Part shown: piece by piece, positions 45,963 through 57,009 of the stretch
Position numbering within the stretch: the stretch's first letter is position 1
Layout of the letters: each line of letters begins with the position of its first letter
Assembly: GCA_036346225.1 (NCBI GenBank)
Contig: JARFIW010000139.1
Coordinates: 4,030,001 to 4,094,000, forward strand
Direction: 5' to 3'
DNA: 64,000 nucleotides
Source: Platerodrilus igneus
Lineage: Eukaryota; Arthropoda; Insecta; Coleoptera; Lycidae
Program-made: the position numbers and the translations under genes
The notes under the pieces: model-generated
The model's input: only the letters and a program-made list of their open reading frames with translations
Databases searched by the model: none
Told to the model about the DNA's origin: nothing

Positions 45963-47790
45963 AAAATTAATTTGGGTTTGGGTTTAGGCGAAACAGGGGA
46001 ACACAAGGGGATACTTTAGCTCTATGAGGGTGATAATGGAGAAGACAATATAAAAAGGAGAAAGCGTGTACATAGGAAAAAGCATTCGACAATGTAAAAT
46101 GGAAAAAAAATGTTTAGAAATACTTAAAAGATTAGAATGGGTTTTAGGGATAGACAGATAGTACATAACTTACACAAAGAGCAAACAGCGGTAATAGAAT
46201 TAGAGCAGGAACGTAGAGAAGTAAACATTAGGAAAAGGGTAAGATAGGGATGTGCATTATCCCCATTAATTTGTAACTTGTACATGGAAGAAGTAATGAA
46301 TACTGTCAAACGCAGGAAGACATTTGGAATTATTATGCAGGGACAAAAGATTGATATGCTTAAATTTACAGATGATATAGCGGTATTAGCATCTAGCACG
46401 GAAGAGTTAGAAGCTGCTCTTAATGAAATAGGAACAGCTCAAATCGAGAGATACGGTATGAAAATTAACAAGTATAAAACTAATGTACTAGTCTGTAGTG
46501 TGGGGGGGGGGAGTCAAAAACCTGAGTGCACATAGAAACGAGAATTTACAAGAGATTAAGAATTTCTGCTACGTAGCCAAATAAGGCGAGATCAGAAAGC
46601 CCAAAGGATATAAAACTAAGGTTAGCAGGAGGTCGTGCTACATTTAACTCGAAAAGCAACTACTGCGTTCAAAGGCAACAAATATGGAAACAAGGAAAAG
46701 GTTGCTTAAAGCGTATGTGTGGAGCACAGCGCTACACGGCTGTCATACTTAGACAGTAGGAAAAACGGACAGGAAAAAGGAGCACTTGAAATGTGGTGCT
46801 GCAGACATATGAAGATTTCATGGACAGGCAAGTTAATAACAAGGTGGTTTTACAAATATGTGGAAAATAGTACAAAATAGGAGAGATAGGATAATGGTCA
46901 CATACTAAGGCATGAGGGAATAGTGCGGAATATATTAGAAGCAGAGATAGAAAAAAAGAGAGGTAGATGTAGACCTAGGTTAGACTATTGCACACATATA
47001 GTCAAAGATGTAGGCTGTGGGAGTTTCAGGAAAATCAGTGCATGTACGCGTCCAACTAGTTCCAAGACGGAAAACCCAATGACGAAAAAAATAATTGCAC
47101 TTAAACTTGATGACTATTAGAAACAATTACAGGTGTTGGCTTTGCAATATTTTCAAGTAATGTTGATTGTGTGAAAGGATTTAATGAAAAATTATTAATT
47201 CTTCAACTGTTCAAGTCTGGGGTATCTTGGTAGCCACAGATTGCTGACCCCTATCACATACCACTGAATATCGGTGAAATAGGGTATATACTTATAAAAC
47301 AACAGAAGGGGGACCGAGATGTATCTAACATGAAAAAGCATCGGCTACACCCGAAGACAACAAACATAGAAACAAGTAAAAAATTGTTGAAAGCATATGT
47401 GTGGAGCACAGCAGATAGGTAAAAGGTAGACACCTTTTGGAATGGTGTGCTTCAGATGTATGATGATGATAGTATGGAAAGGCAAATTTAGTAACAAAAA
47501 GGTTCTAGAAAGAGTAAGGGAAGAGAGATATCTGTCGAAAAAAATAGAGGAAATAGAAGGGCATGACATATTCTAAGGCATTTTTGGGGAATAGTGCGGG
47601 ATATATTACATGCACAGATAGAAAAAGAAAGAAGTGGAAGTAGACCTAGATCAGACTATTGCACGAAGATAGTCAATGATGTAGGCTATGTGAATTTCAG
47701 GGAAAGGTGTAGGTTAGCTCAGAGTAGGAAACAATGACGGTACGCGTCCAACCAGTTCTAGAACTTAAGACCTAATGATGATGATGATGG
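45963..47790 (+). mobile_element. RTE-type LINE, copy D, 5'-truncated composite
   Basis: Begins inside RT, so it is 5'-truncated. RT and C-terminal domain run to about 47110. Then comes a ~240-bp spacer (AAACAATTACAGGTGTTGGC through GGTGAAATAGGGTATATA, about 47121-47290) and a second RTE 3' end (AACATAGAAACAAG... to 47790). It finishes in ATGATGATGATGATGG, the short tandem tail. The spacer and second 3' end match those of copies C and G. Confidence 0.75.
46080..47110 (+). pseudogene. RTE RT (FTDD box) and C-terminal domain, broken
   Basis: 46278-46535 is the best preserved RT palm in the window: MYMEEVMNTVKRRKTFGIIM, then GQKIDMLKFTDDIAVLASST, where F-T-D-D stands for the usual F-A-D-D catalytic box, and MKINKYKTNVLVC. 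The upstream AFDNVKW-type block is at about 46085-46110 in another frame. 46923-47120 encodes MRNILEAEIEKKRGRCRPRL, DYCTHIVKDVGCGSFRK, the basic C-terminal domain. A run of G near 46500-46510 breaks the frame. It is not functional. Confidence 0.72.
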
Positions 47791-50171
47791 TATTGATAAT
47801 GATTGATCAACACTGTAAAATTCATATTCAGTAACATTATTATCTAGTATCACAGTTTTTGCTTTAATTACTCAAACAGTATACGTAAATAGTTTGTGCA
47901 TTTACAAATTTGGTATCTTAACGATGGTTTGTCAGGTCTGGCATTCCAATTACATGTTCAGATTAGCTAAATTTTAATTTTTGTAATAGGAATATTATGT
48001 GGTTTTTCTACTTTTATACAAGACAAGTTTTGTTGCAGATCATTACACAAGGAAACCTTTTAACGTAATTTTTTTATACCCGCCTCTTGCAAATGAGAAA
48101 GCTTTATTTGTTACAAATTTTAAATAGGAATTTATTTGAACTTTTTCTTTTTAATAAAATATCTGAAACAGGAAAATTTGAAATTTTATATATAATTTCT
48201 GTTCTACAAAAAGAATCTTATGGACTGCAATAATGGCAGTTTTATTTCTAGTTCGGTTAGTGCGAGGATTGACGACGTGTCGAACTTTAAGGGAGGTTGT
48301 TTAGTATAACCGAATTTTCATAAATTCATTGACGTATTCGGCAACAACATAAATCACTCACCTTTAAAAGCAAATTGTAGATAATCATCTAGACGGAAGT
48401 ACTCTGATGTAGTGCAGGATTTAACTAGACTCAGGCCATGAAAATATATCAGCGGTCTATTTTCGTGTAACAGAGCAAACTACTCCAAAAAGACACCTTT
48501 GAAGTGCAAATCGGTATTTTAGTCCTTAAGTTTTGCTCTAAAAACAGAACACCGTGTTACTTCTTGAATTAAGTTTTACCATCAACGTCCCATTACGAAC
48601 TTCTCGGAGGATGGAATAGAAGTGATAATATTACCCTAACGGTTCATAAGAATTATTTGTTCTGGAAAACCCTATCTAGACGGAATTACTAATAAAGACT
48701 AAAGCTTAACAAAACTAGGGCGGGTCACGAGCTGTGTTTATAAAACAACTTGGGTAACCTTATATATTTGAGAATTATAACGTATTTATTTACAATTCCT
48801 AATGATACAGTGCTGTTTTAAACGATTACCTTGAGGTTTTAATTACTTCACAAGTTTTCAAACACCTGAAGTGTATAATTTGTTATAGCAAACGAAGTAT
48901 GGAATTTAACCTTCCAATAGAATTAACAGACCATAACGGATTGTTTATTGTTTTACATCCGGAACCAGAACCCTGTTATGAATATGAAAACTTATTCAGG
49001 ATTGCAAATAAGTAATTTTAGCAATTTTTTTTCTTTTTTCTTTCTTTTATAAATAAATTGTTACACTAGAACGGCATTTTAAAGATATTGTTAAAAACTG
49101 ACTTAAACGCACCACCTTCAGAATTTTAGTAACGTTAGGAAACATTTTTGGATTAAGATAATTTGTGTTAAATCGACATAAAATTATGTCCAGTGTGTGT
49201 CGCTTTCGTTTGGCAGAAGAGTTTCTGGACACCATGTATAGGTATCGATTTATCAATTTGTTGCATCAGAATACCTTAGGTTGTTATTAGGCGAAGAATA
49301 TTTTTAGTTAGGCAACACCGGGTGATTGTCGTTCAATTACATACACCTGTCGTATATGAAATACATACATAAATAAATTAGTGCGAATTTTAGTCAACAA
49401 AATACAAAGTTTATATAAGGTTTGTTCAAATAGACGAAAATATAGATGGCATATTACTCGATAATGCTTGCTAATGAACTAGTTAGGTCGTAATAAATCA
49501 CACAGAGCGGAGAGAGATAAATATTGGTCTCGCAATATGAGCAACAACGGCTGCAACACTCCCAGCGGGTTTTTAACGTAAAACCACTATCCTTAATTCA
49601 GAATGACTTTTATTAGAGGTAAATAACTCCGAGCAAATGTCATCCTCTTATTAGCTATATTTTGTCGTATGTTTTGTTCCAATTTATTCTGCTTTAACCA
49701 CTAAATTACAAGACATTTATCTACCTAATTTAAAACGTGTAATGTTGACCACGGTGTAATCTCTCTGCGGCGTAACGATCTGGATTCACCAAATCAATTG
49801 TAAGAGTAATTGCATGTCCTCTAGTAAAATTGTAGAAATGTTTATTTGATATGCGCCATTCTGATTCGAATACTGTTAGCGTAACATTATAGAATTTTGT
49901 TATTAGTAACAGAATTATATTATTACTGCACTGAGTGCTGTTCTGGGTGTTTGAAGTGTTAAATTATTAAATTTGGAATTGCCCAAAAGGAGCGAGAATC
50001 TTCTAACAAAATAAAGATATACCAGCTAGGTACAGTGGTGCGGGAGTGGGTCCCTATAGAAATGAGTCACAGAAAATACCACACAATTGAATAATTATCA
50101 AAAATTTACCTAACTGCAATGTCAAGCTACATTACTAACAACACTTAACTTGCAAATTTGCAATCCGTCAA
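47791..50171. other. No gene recognised
   Basis: AT-rich DNA. Open frames such as 49047-49256 have no domain. Nothing further supportable. Confidence 0.4.
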
Positions 50172-50186
50172 GTTTACGGGCGCCAA
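50172..50186 (-). other. Primer-binding-site-like motif
   Basis: The minus strand reads TTGGCGCCCGTAAAC, resembling the primer-binding sites of LTR elements. It lies inside a minus-strand open frame (50122-50319) of unknown meaning. If real, an LTR would lie just to the right, but no repeat partner is seen in the window. Confidence 0.3.
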
Positions 50187-52061
50187 CTACGTCTAGTCTA
50201 GTTAAGATTTTCTCTGGATGAGAAGTAACCCAGAGGATTTTAATTGCGAGATATTCCCTAGGTGAAATAGAATTTCCTTTACAAAAGGTCACTCGTGTAT
50301 TTGAACAAATAAAACACAAATTTCAACTTACCTTGCTTAAATCTGTTCTAAAATAACATCATTTCAGCATTCCTGTGAACAACTATGCATATAACATATA
50401 ACACATAACATTTTTAAGTTGACTTATTTTAATATTCAGGGTATTGCCCTAGAGGTATTCATGTAATAAAATACATACAACAAATAAAAGTGGTAAAATT
50501 AATTTCCAATTCATTCTTAATATATCGAAACCTTTATGATTAATTATCACAATCAGTTGCATTTAAGCTTGCAATATTCCGACTTTATTCTTCTAAGTAT
50601 GTACCACTACACTTCGGCAATACTTTATAGACGCCATGGAATATAAATACCATCCAACTTACAAGTTAACTTACAGTTTCACTCTCAAGTGATTACAAAG
50701 GCTATTGAAACCGAAAGCAATTATCTCATCCTTCAGGCATTTAATTTCAAACTAAGTTACTGGGAAGTTGTAAGGCCTTTCAATCCATTCCAGTGTTTGT
50801 AGATTATATCAAAATCCGTGGTGTATCACGTGGACCCTCACTTATTATTCCATAATTAAAGGGGTGTTTTACGACAAACCAAACTTTTGACTGTGTACCC
50901 TTTAGCCCAGCTGTTGGTGTTTATTACCTGTAAATAATTAACTAATTTAGTTTCGGTAGCTATCTAGCGATATCATTATCATAACTTTTTCTGCTTAAGA
51001 GTGGTATGTCATTAACATGCGTAACACGTGAAAGATGTGTGTCTACCAGTGATTTATACAACGTGCTTAATATTTCTCTATGTAACCAGTTTAATTCATT
51101 GCAACATATTGTATGAAAAATATTAAATCAATGTAACTTAATATTCGTGAATTTTCCCTATATAGCGTCTGGTTTTTACATTGTATCGTAAAATAGGATT
51201 AACGTGTGTGTCTGCGGTTTTCTTTCTATTGCAACTTTGTACTATTGAATTTAATTTATTTAACTAACATTTCTAAAGGGATTTTTTATTGCTATTTCAT
51301 AGTTATAGTTTACTTAAATTACAGTTCGGCTATGAAAGTTTAGGAACTAAGTATTTGGTTTATCCTTTTGTGATATAAATTAAATTATGAATTTGAGTTC
51401 GTCCTAATATGTATAACTTACTAATTTCGTGGTTTGAGGTTATTGCAAGATGTTTGTATTTATTACAGGGTTTTATATTGTATTAATTTATGGAAACTTC
51501 CTCTCAGTGGTTTTCATTGTTGCAGCATGTATCCTATTATTACTCGTGTGTTATCTTTACATTGTATTAACTTGTATTCATTTATTTTAGGTCAATTTAA
51601 TTTTTTTATTGCTTTTATTTATACCAACTGTCTTAATTGAAATTATATTTTATAAAACCTAAAGAATTGAAATCTCATATTGAGTTTCCATTAGTTATTT
51701 GTGAAATCTATTGCACATGGTTAATAATAATTTTGTACATTTTAGATTCATTTTTCCCTCATTTTCATCTGAGTTTTATTTTTCGTAACGCCCAAACGTT
51801 ACATTGCATTGATCATGGTAGTATGCAATAGAATATAAGCAAATGTAGAAATAACAATGTTTTTTTAATGAAAAGCTGTTGCTCGGGGCAGAAATCTAAA
51901 ATGTGACCTTGCAATCTATTGGATTACTGTTGCAAATCCCTTAGATTTTCATCTTTGTTGTACAAAATTAACAGAAAAATTCTAAACATAAATTATTAAA
52001 TTTGAATCGAAATGACAATACTTTAGAAATTGACATGCTTAATAATTTCGATACGAATATA
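50187..52061. other. No gene recognised
   Basis: AT-rich DNA. The open frames at 51434-51640 and 51637-51831 have no domain and strong AT bias. Confidence 0.4.
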
Positions 52062-52318
52062 TCATCGTCATTAGGTCTTCAGTCCTGGAACATTGTCCAG
52101 AAATTTCCACGGAATGCATCTTTCACTATCTGCGTGCAATAGTCTGATCTAGGTCTACCCCTACTTCTTTTTTCTTATCTCTGCTTGTAATATATCCCGT
52201 ACTATTCGCCAAAAATGCCTTAGAACGTATCCTGCCCTTCTATTTCTCCTATTTTTTTTGTTTTCCACAGATATCTTTATTCCCCAACTATTTCTATAAC
52301 CTCTTTGTTATTATTAAG
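52062..52318 (-). mobile_element. RTE 3' unit fragment, copy F
   Basis: Short minus-strand 3' end of the RTE family: ATCATCGTCATTAGGTCTTC at the left, then the block complementary to the RRGRPR-encoding C-terminal region, and AAAAATGCC.TAGAACGTATC. This last block matches the second (distal) 3' end of the composites rather than the main one. Confidence 0.65.
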
Positions 52319-52532
52319 AAAATTAGAATTAGAAGCAGTGGATTTAAAAAGGAGAAAGTTTGAGTATGAAACCAAAACTATCGCATTAAAGCAACAGTAA
52401 ACATCTAATAGAACAAGAAAACAAGATGGCACAAATAAAGGAGAGGCTAGTATATCATTTTAAAACCCACTGGGAAACTTTGGAAACAGCTGCTGTATAT
52501 AATGCTTCTGCATTTACAGTCAATAACCTAGG
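52319..52532 (+). pseudogene. Possible coding remnant before SINE copy 3
   Basis: Two open segments. 52322-52403 encodes a charged helical stretch (KLELEAVDLKRRKFEYETKT) ending in a stop. It resembles the coiled-coil tails of Myb/SANT-like or transposon-associated proteins, but this is weak. 52426-52530 encodes MAQIKERLVYHFKTHWETLE and runs into the SINE. Beyond the SINE, sequence resumes from the duplicated site with RGTFSHIRVLVKK-like text (about 52815-52860). I cannot name a family. The region and the ORF at 52953 may belong together. Confidence 0.25.
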
Positions 52533-52824
52533 GGCGGCTTCGTGGCGTAGTGGTATGTGTGTAACTACTACTCTCAAGATCCCGGGTTCGAACCCCGACA
52601 CGATCCGCTTGAAAAATGTTAGGCGAGCATTTTTACAAAAATACACCCTCGTTCGGATGAGAGGTAAAATGGAGATCCCGTGCGTGAGTGATTCCTACCT
52701 TGCTTGGAACAGCAAGGGTTCGGCAAAATTCTAAAATTTTCAAGTTAAAAATACTCGCTTACTGGCCAATGTAGTACCTTCAGGTGGAGCATTGGAAAAT
52801 CACATGTAAAGTTAATAACCGAGG
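52518..52824 (+). repeat. 15-bp target duplications around SINE copy 3
   Basis: AGTCAATAACCTAGG (52518-52532) and AGTTAATAACCGAGG (52810-52824), two mismatches, immediately flank the SINE. Confidence 0.85.
52533..52809 (+). mobile_element. tRNA-derived SINE, copy 3
   Basis: Same family as copies 1, 2 and 4. The A box is TGGCGTAGTGGTA and the B box is GGTTCGAACCCC, the best match to a tRNA in the family. The hairpin AAAAATG...CATTTTT and the end AAAATCACATGTAA are present. It lacks about 20 bp in the middle of the body compared with copy 1 (the CACGTTAAAG block). Confidence 0.92.
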
Positions 52825-52952
52825 AACATTTTCTCATATCAGAGTTCTTGTAAAGAAGATGAGCATACGAACGTGTATTTTTTAAAAGGATTTTACAAAT
52901 CCTTGTTTACTTAGATGTACGGCCAAGAGAGGAGCTTAGGAAAGAAAGATGC

Positions 52953-53441
52953 GTGTTAATTCCTTTTAACGGATTCAATTTGATTTGCTTACCTACAGAA
53001 GAGCCTTTTGCTACATTTAAAACAAATGGTATTACAACATATAATGGTTACTCACTTTCGAAAGTCGAACGCTTAAGATTTTTTGGATGTCTGGAAAAAT
53101 ATGGAGAATGTATCTTTTACACAGAAAGAAATAGAACAAATGACGAAATTCTTACCCAAAAAGTAAAGGGACATGTAAATATTAATAAGTGCCGTAGACT
53201 AGAGCAAATAGATGCAGTAACAGAACTTGTTATTGTTAGAATTAAAGAAATGGAACACAGAAACAAAGTCCGTTATATTTTGCAGTTCGAAAATCAAGAG
53301 GTGTCGTATGTCTCTAATTACTGGCTAGAGAAAGCATTGCAAGAAGAAGATATGGATTTGAATTATAAAATAAAGATTCTATTAAATAAGTTAAAAACAA
53401 CTCCCAGTAAAAATAAGAAAATTGTTGTGTTTTATGTATAG
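52953..53441 (+). CDS. Intact hypothetical 162-codon ORF
   Basis: I do not recognise this protein. It is the longest undamaged ORF in the window outside retroelement sequence. It begins MLIPFNGFNLICLPTEEPFA. An in-frame codon stretch before the ATG stays open from about 52920, so the true start could be slightly upstream. Composition is mixed and globular, with no membrane segment and no zinc motif: F-F-G-C-L-E-K-Y-G-E-C-I-F-Y-T near the middle, then DAVTELVIVRIKEMEHRNKV and a lysine-rich end. A 55-bp repeat unit follows the stop directly (53461). It lies between two RTE fragments next to a SINE. It may come from the same kind of mobile or virus-like DNA as 56199-59038, or be a host gene fragment. 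Confidence 0.45.
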   Translation: MLIPFNGFNLICLPTEEPFATFKTNGITTYNGYSLSKVERLRFFGCLEKYGECIFYTERNRTNDEILTQKVKGHVNINKCRRLEQIDAVTELVIVRIKEMEHRNKVRYILQFENQEVSYVSNYWLEKALQEEDMDLNYKIKILLNKLKTTPSKNKKIVVFYV

Positions 53442-53460
53442 ATATGTATGTATTACGTTA

Positions 53461-53502
53461 TGTACTTTATGTTGAAAATTATATGTTATTTATTATTCTA
53501 CT
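53461..53502 (+). repeat. Unit related to the 55-bp repeat at 59334-59443
   Basis: TGTACTTTATGTTGAAAATT...TTATTATTCTAC matches the units at 59334 and 59389 with a short deletion. Confidence 0.6.
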
Positions 53503-53534
53503 ATACTTTGCGACAAAAACAATTTAACCATCAT

Positions 53535-55780
53535 AAACGTGGAAGACACCAGGAGAAGTAGGAAGATATCAAATAGATTACATTCTTGTTAGACAACGGT
53601 TTCGGAATTAAGTAAACGACTGTACAAACTACCCACAAGCAGATATAGACACTGACCACAACATTGTAATTATGAAGGCCATTCCTAGATTTAAAAATTT
53701 GAGAAAAAGAAACGGAAAAGGTCACTAAGAAACTAAATGATAAAGATATCCACGAACGATTTGAATAAAAGTCAAATGAATTGCTGCAAGATACCTGGAA
53801 AATTTCTGATACTAAGGAAACAGAAACAGAATGGAATAACATTAAATCCAGCTTAGACAAGGCGGCCAGAGATATTCTGGGGTTTACACAAAAAGAAAAT
53901 AAGAAACCATCGTTAACAAAGGATATCTTGAATTTAATAGAAAAAAAGACGAAAATACCAAAATAGATCAGACAAAACAGGAAAACAGAGATACAAAGTC
54001 GTAAAATGGGAAATTATTCACAAATGCAAGAAAGCTAACGAACAATAGATTGATGAAAAGTGCAAAGAGGTACAAACTAAGACGGAAATAGGAAATACAG
54101 ATGAAGCATAGAAACTAATTAGAATGAATTGTAGGGATATAAAACCGTATAGCAAAAATATAAGGGGTGCGGGAGAAAACGTTATTATAGAAAATATAAT
54201 TCAAGTGGTTAGATGAGAAGAATATATAGGGAGTTTATATGCAGGAGAGGAACTAACAGCATTAAAATACGAATCAGACATTAAGTTGACTTGCAATATC
54301 CTATACTTAGAGATGAATTTGAATTGGCATTAAAGGGTTTGAAAAATGATAAGCCTCCGTGTACAGATAAGGTGCAAGCAGAAACTCTAAAAGCCGCTGG
54401 ACAAGCAATAACACAACGTCTTTTCCAACTTGTAAGCTATGTGTATGAGATGGGTGAGATACCCAAAGATTTCAAACGTAACATCGTAGTCACTATACTA
54501 AAAAAGAGTGGCGCAGATAGATCTGAAAATTTTCGAATAGTAAGTTTGACTGCACACGTGTTTCAAATAATAACTTGAATTGTACAAAGAGGGATGGAAA
54601 AACGGGCTGTAGAAATATTAGAAAATCAATTTGAGTTTAGGCGAAACAGGGGAATACGGAACGCTATTTTAGCTTTGATGGTGATGATGGAGGAAACAAT
54701 AGAAAAAGGGGGAAGCGTGTATATAGCGTTTGTAGATCTGGAAAAACCATTTGACAGCGTAAATGGAAAAAAATGTTTGTAATACTCAAAAAGATTGGAA
54801 TGAGTTTTAGGGATAGACGGATTAGTCTCTTATACAAAGAGCAAACAGTGGTAATAGAATTAGACCAGGAACGTAAGGAAGTAAATATTAAGAAAGGGGT
54901 AAGACAAGTATGTGCACCATCTTCTATTAATTTTTAACTTGTACATCGAAGGGGCAATGAATTGCAGGAAGACATTTGGAAATATTATGCAGGGATAAAA
55001 GACTGATTTGCTTAGATTTGCAAACGATATAGCAGTATTACCATCTAGCTAGGAAGAGTTAGTAGCTGCTCTTAATGAAATGTAAACGGTTCGAACAGAG
55101 AGATACGGTATGAAAATTAACAAAAATAAAACTAAAGTACTAGTATGTAACAGAGAGGAAAACTAGAATATGCATAGGTAGCGAAAACTTACAAGAGGAT
55201 AAGGATTTCTGCTACCCTTAAGCCAAATAACGCAAGATGGGAAGAGCGCAAATGATATAAAACAAAGATTAGTACAAGGTCGTGCTACATTTAACAAGAA
55301 AAAGCAACTATTCTGTTCAAAGATAACAAACATAGAAACAAGGAAAAGATTGCGTAAAACATATGTCTGGAGCATAGCACTATACGACTGTGAAACCTGG
55401 ACAGAAGGAAAAGCGGACAGGAAAAAGATAGAAGTTTTTGAAATGTAGTGCTACAGACGTATGATGAAGATATCATAGACAGACAAAGTTAAGAACGAAG
55501 AGGTACTAAAAATGGTAGGGGAAGAAAGAAATACGTGAAAAACAGTAAAAAATAAGAGAGATATGATGATAGGCCACATGCTAAGGCGGAATATATTAGA
55601 AGCAGAGATAGGAAAAAAGAGAGGTAATGGTAGACCTAGGTAAGACTATTGCACACAAATAGTGAAAGATGTAGGCTGCGGGAATTTCAGGGAAATGTGC
55701 AGGCTAGTTCAGAATAGAAATCAATGGGGGACGCGTCCAACCAATTCCAAGGTGGAAAACCTAATGACGAAAAAAATATT
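53535..55780 (+). mobile_element. RTE-type LINE, copy G, main body
   Basis: Starts inside the endonuclease (GGAAGATATCAAATAGATTAC-like block) and carries most of RT and the C-terminal domain to about 55780, in decayed frames. It is followed by the composite 3' unit (55781-56198), which is interrupted by the virus-like block and resumes at 59039. Confidence 0.75.
53781..55780 (+). pseudogene. RTE RT and C-terminal domain, broken
   Basis: 53781-53966 has SSLDKAARDILGFTQKENKK, the linker after the endonuclease. 54291-54578 has PILRDEFELALKGLKNDKPP, then DKVQAETLKAAGQAI and NIVVTILKKSGADRSENFRI, RT fingers blocks; the PIYKKG-like motif is V-V-T-I-L-K-K. 54594-54782 has NQFEFRRNRGIRNAILALMV and YIAFVDLEKPFDSVNGKK, with the first catalytic D. 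The second box is in the broken stretch near 55010 (a degraded FANDIAV). 55662-55883 holds the C-terminal KDVGCGNFREMCRLVQN. It retains more of the RT N-terminus than copy C, in which this part is deleted. Confidence 0.75.
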
Positions 55781-56198
55781 TGTACTTAAACGTAATGATT
55801 ATTATAAGCAACTACAGGTATTGGTTTTGAAATATTTTCAACTAATGTTAATGGTGCGAATGGATATATTGGAAAATTATTAATTCGGCAAATGTTCAAG
55901 TGTTGGGGGATGTTGGTAGCAGCAGTCTGCTTAACTTTTTTTACATACCACTGAATATCGGTGAAATAGGGTATTTATTTGTAAAACAATAGAAGCGGAA
56001 CCGAATTGCATCTAACAAGTAAGAGCAGCGGCTATGTTCGAAGACGATAAACATAGAAACGAGGAGAAAACTGCTGAAGGAATATGTGTGGAGCACAGCA
56101 CAGTACGTCTATGAATTAGGGACAGTAGGAGAAACAGACAGAAAAACGGTAGAAGACTTTTAGGATGTTGTGCTTCAGATGTATGATGATGATAGTTA
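55781..56198 (+). mobile_element. Composite RTE 3' unit, left part
   Basis: Spacer (TATAAGCAACTACAGGTATT through GGTGAAATAGGGTATTTATT) plus the start of a second RTE 3' end (AACATAGAAACGAGG...), as in copies C and D. It breaks off at ATGTATGATGATGATAG. In copy D the homologous sequence continues directly with TATGGAAAGGCAAA. Confidence 0.7.
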
Positions 56199-56219
56199 TA
56201 CGTGCTTTCGTGTCTTCGA

Positions 56220-56785
56220 CTTTAATCTTTTTTACAGGCATGGGTATTTTTTCGGTGACGCCGTGTAAATGAGATGCTGTCACTTGCAACGGTTCAATTA
56301 ATTGTTTATACACTTCTTTGAATTCCCCAAGCTCCTAGTATCCAATCTCATCTTTTAAAGGTGTAAATACATTCCTTAACAGTTCATATTTAGGTCGGCA
56401 AAGGCTTTTCGAAAACACATACACGTTTTTGAAATCTTAGCCGATTCTCGTGTAAAATAAGAGCTAATAAGGGGTAGGTCTTCCTACAGTTCGATGAGCC
56501 AGCAAATATAGCTCGTATGTTAGATGGCAACAATAGTCCATGTTTACTAATATCTTTTACACTAGAATTGATGAATGCATCAAAGTTTTGTATAAGCATT
56601 TTAATTTCTAGTTTTACGTCTACTTGAACATCGGTCTTTTTTGGATAATGCTGCTCGAGGTATATCCGTAACATCCTTCTAGGTATATTATACTTTTTAT
56701 TTGCGAAGCGGATACCTAATACACATTCCTGGATTTCGCTTATTGCTTTCGCCAACAATTCTTCAAGCACATCTTTTTTAAGCAT
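56220..56785 (-). pseudogene. HTH plus P-loop protein, packaging-ATPase-like, inactivated
   Basis: The first 131 codons (56390-56785) are open. Residues about 9-45 contain ISEIQECVLGIRFANKKYNI followed by PRRMLRIYL, a pattern like pipsqueak-type HTH domains. Residues about 88-105 contain LLPSNIRAIFAGSSNCRKT, a P-loop-like site. In a Walker A motif (GxxxxGK[ST]) the residue before K is G; here it is R. A frameshift at about 56403 moves the continuation (a SKSL..PKYELL-type stretch) to another frame. Conserved ATPases of DJR viruses have such a P-loop near the start. The HTH fusion is unusual and may result from annexation of a neighbouring gene. The end runs to the RTE junction. Confidence 0.5.
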
Positions 56786-56820
56786 ACGGTTAAAATTAAC
56801 CCCAAATTAAAAATTAACCC

Positions 56821-56938
56821 CCACGTGGCCGAAGTGAACCGCACCCCGTGCCAAGGTGGTCCGGGGACCCGGGCCAAGGTAGGCCGGTGGCCCGGGTCGT
56901 GGTGAGCAGCAACCCAAACTGAGGTGGGCTGCGCCTTG
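56821..56938. repeat. GC-rich tandem repeat, ~22-23-bp unit
   Basis: A ~118-bp island with very high G+C inside AT-rich DNA. Two adjacent 23-bp units read CCAAGGTGGTCCGGGGACCC (GGG) and CCAAGGTAGGCCGGTGGCCC (GGG). Diverged units follow (TCGTGGTGAGCAGCAACCCA, then AACTGAGGTGGGCTGCGCCT) and one precedes (CCGAAGTGAACCGCACCCCG). It sits exactly between the capsid-like and P-loop genes. Confidence 0.8.
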
Positions 56939-57009
56939 GGTCAGCCAAGATTTATTAATATTAACAAATATAATTCTTTATACAAACTTGATTTAAAACA
57001 TTCAAAATA

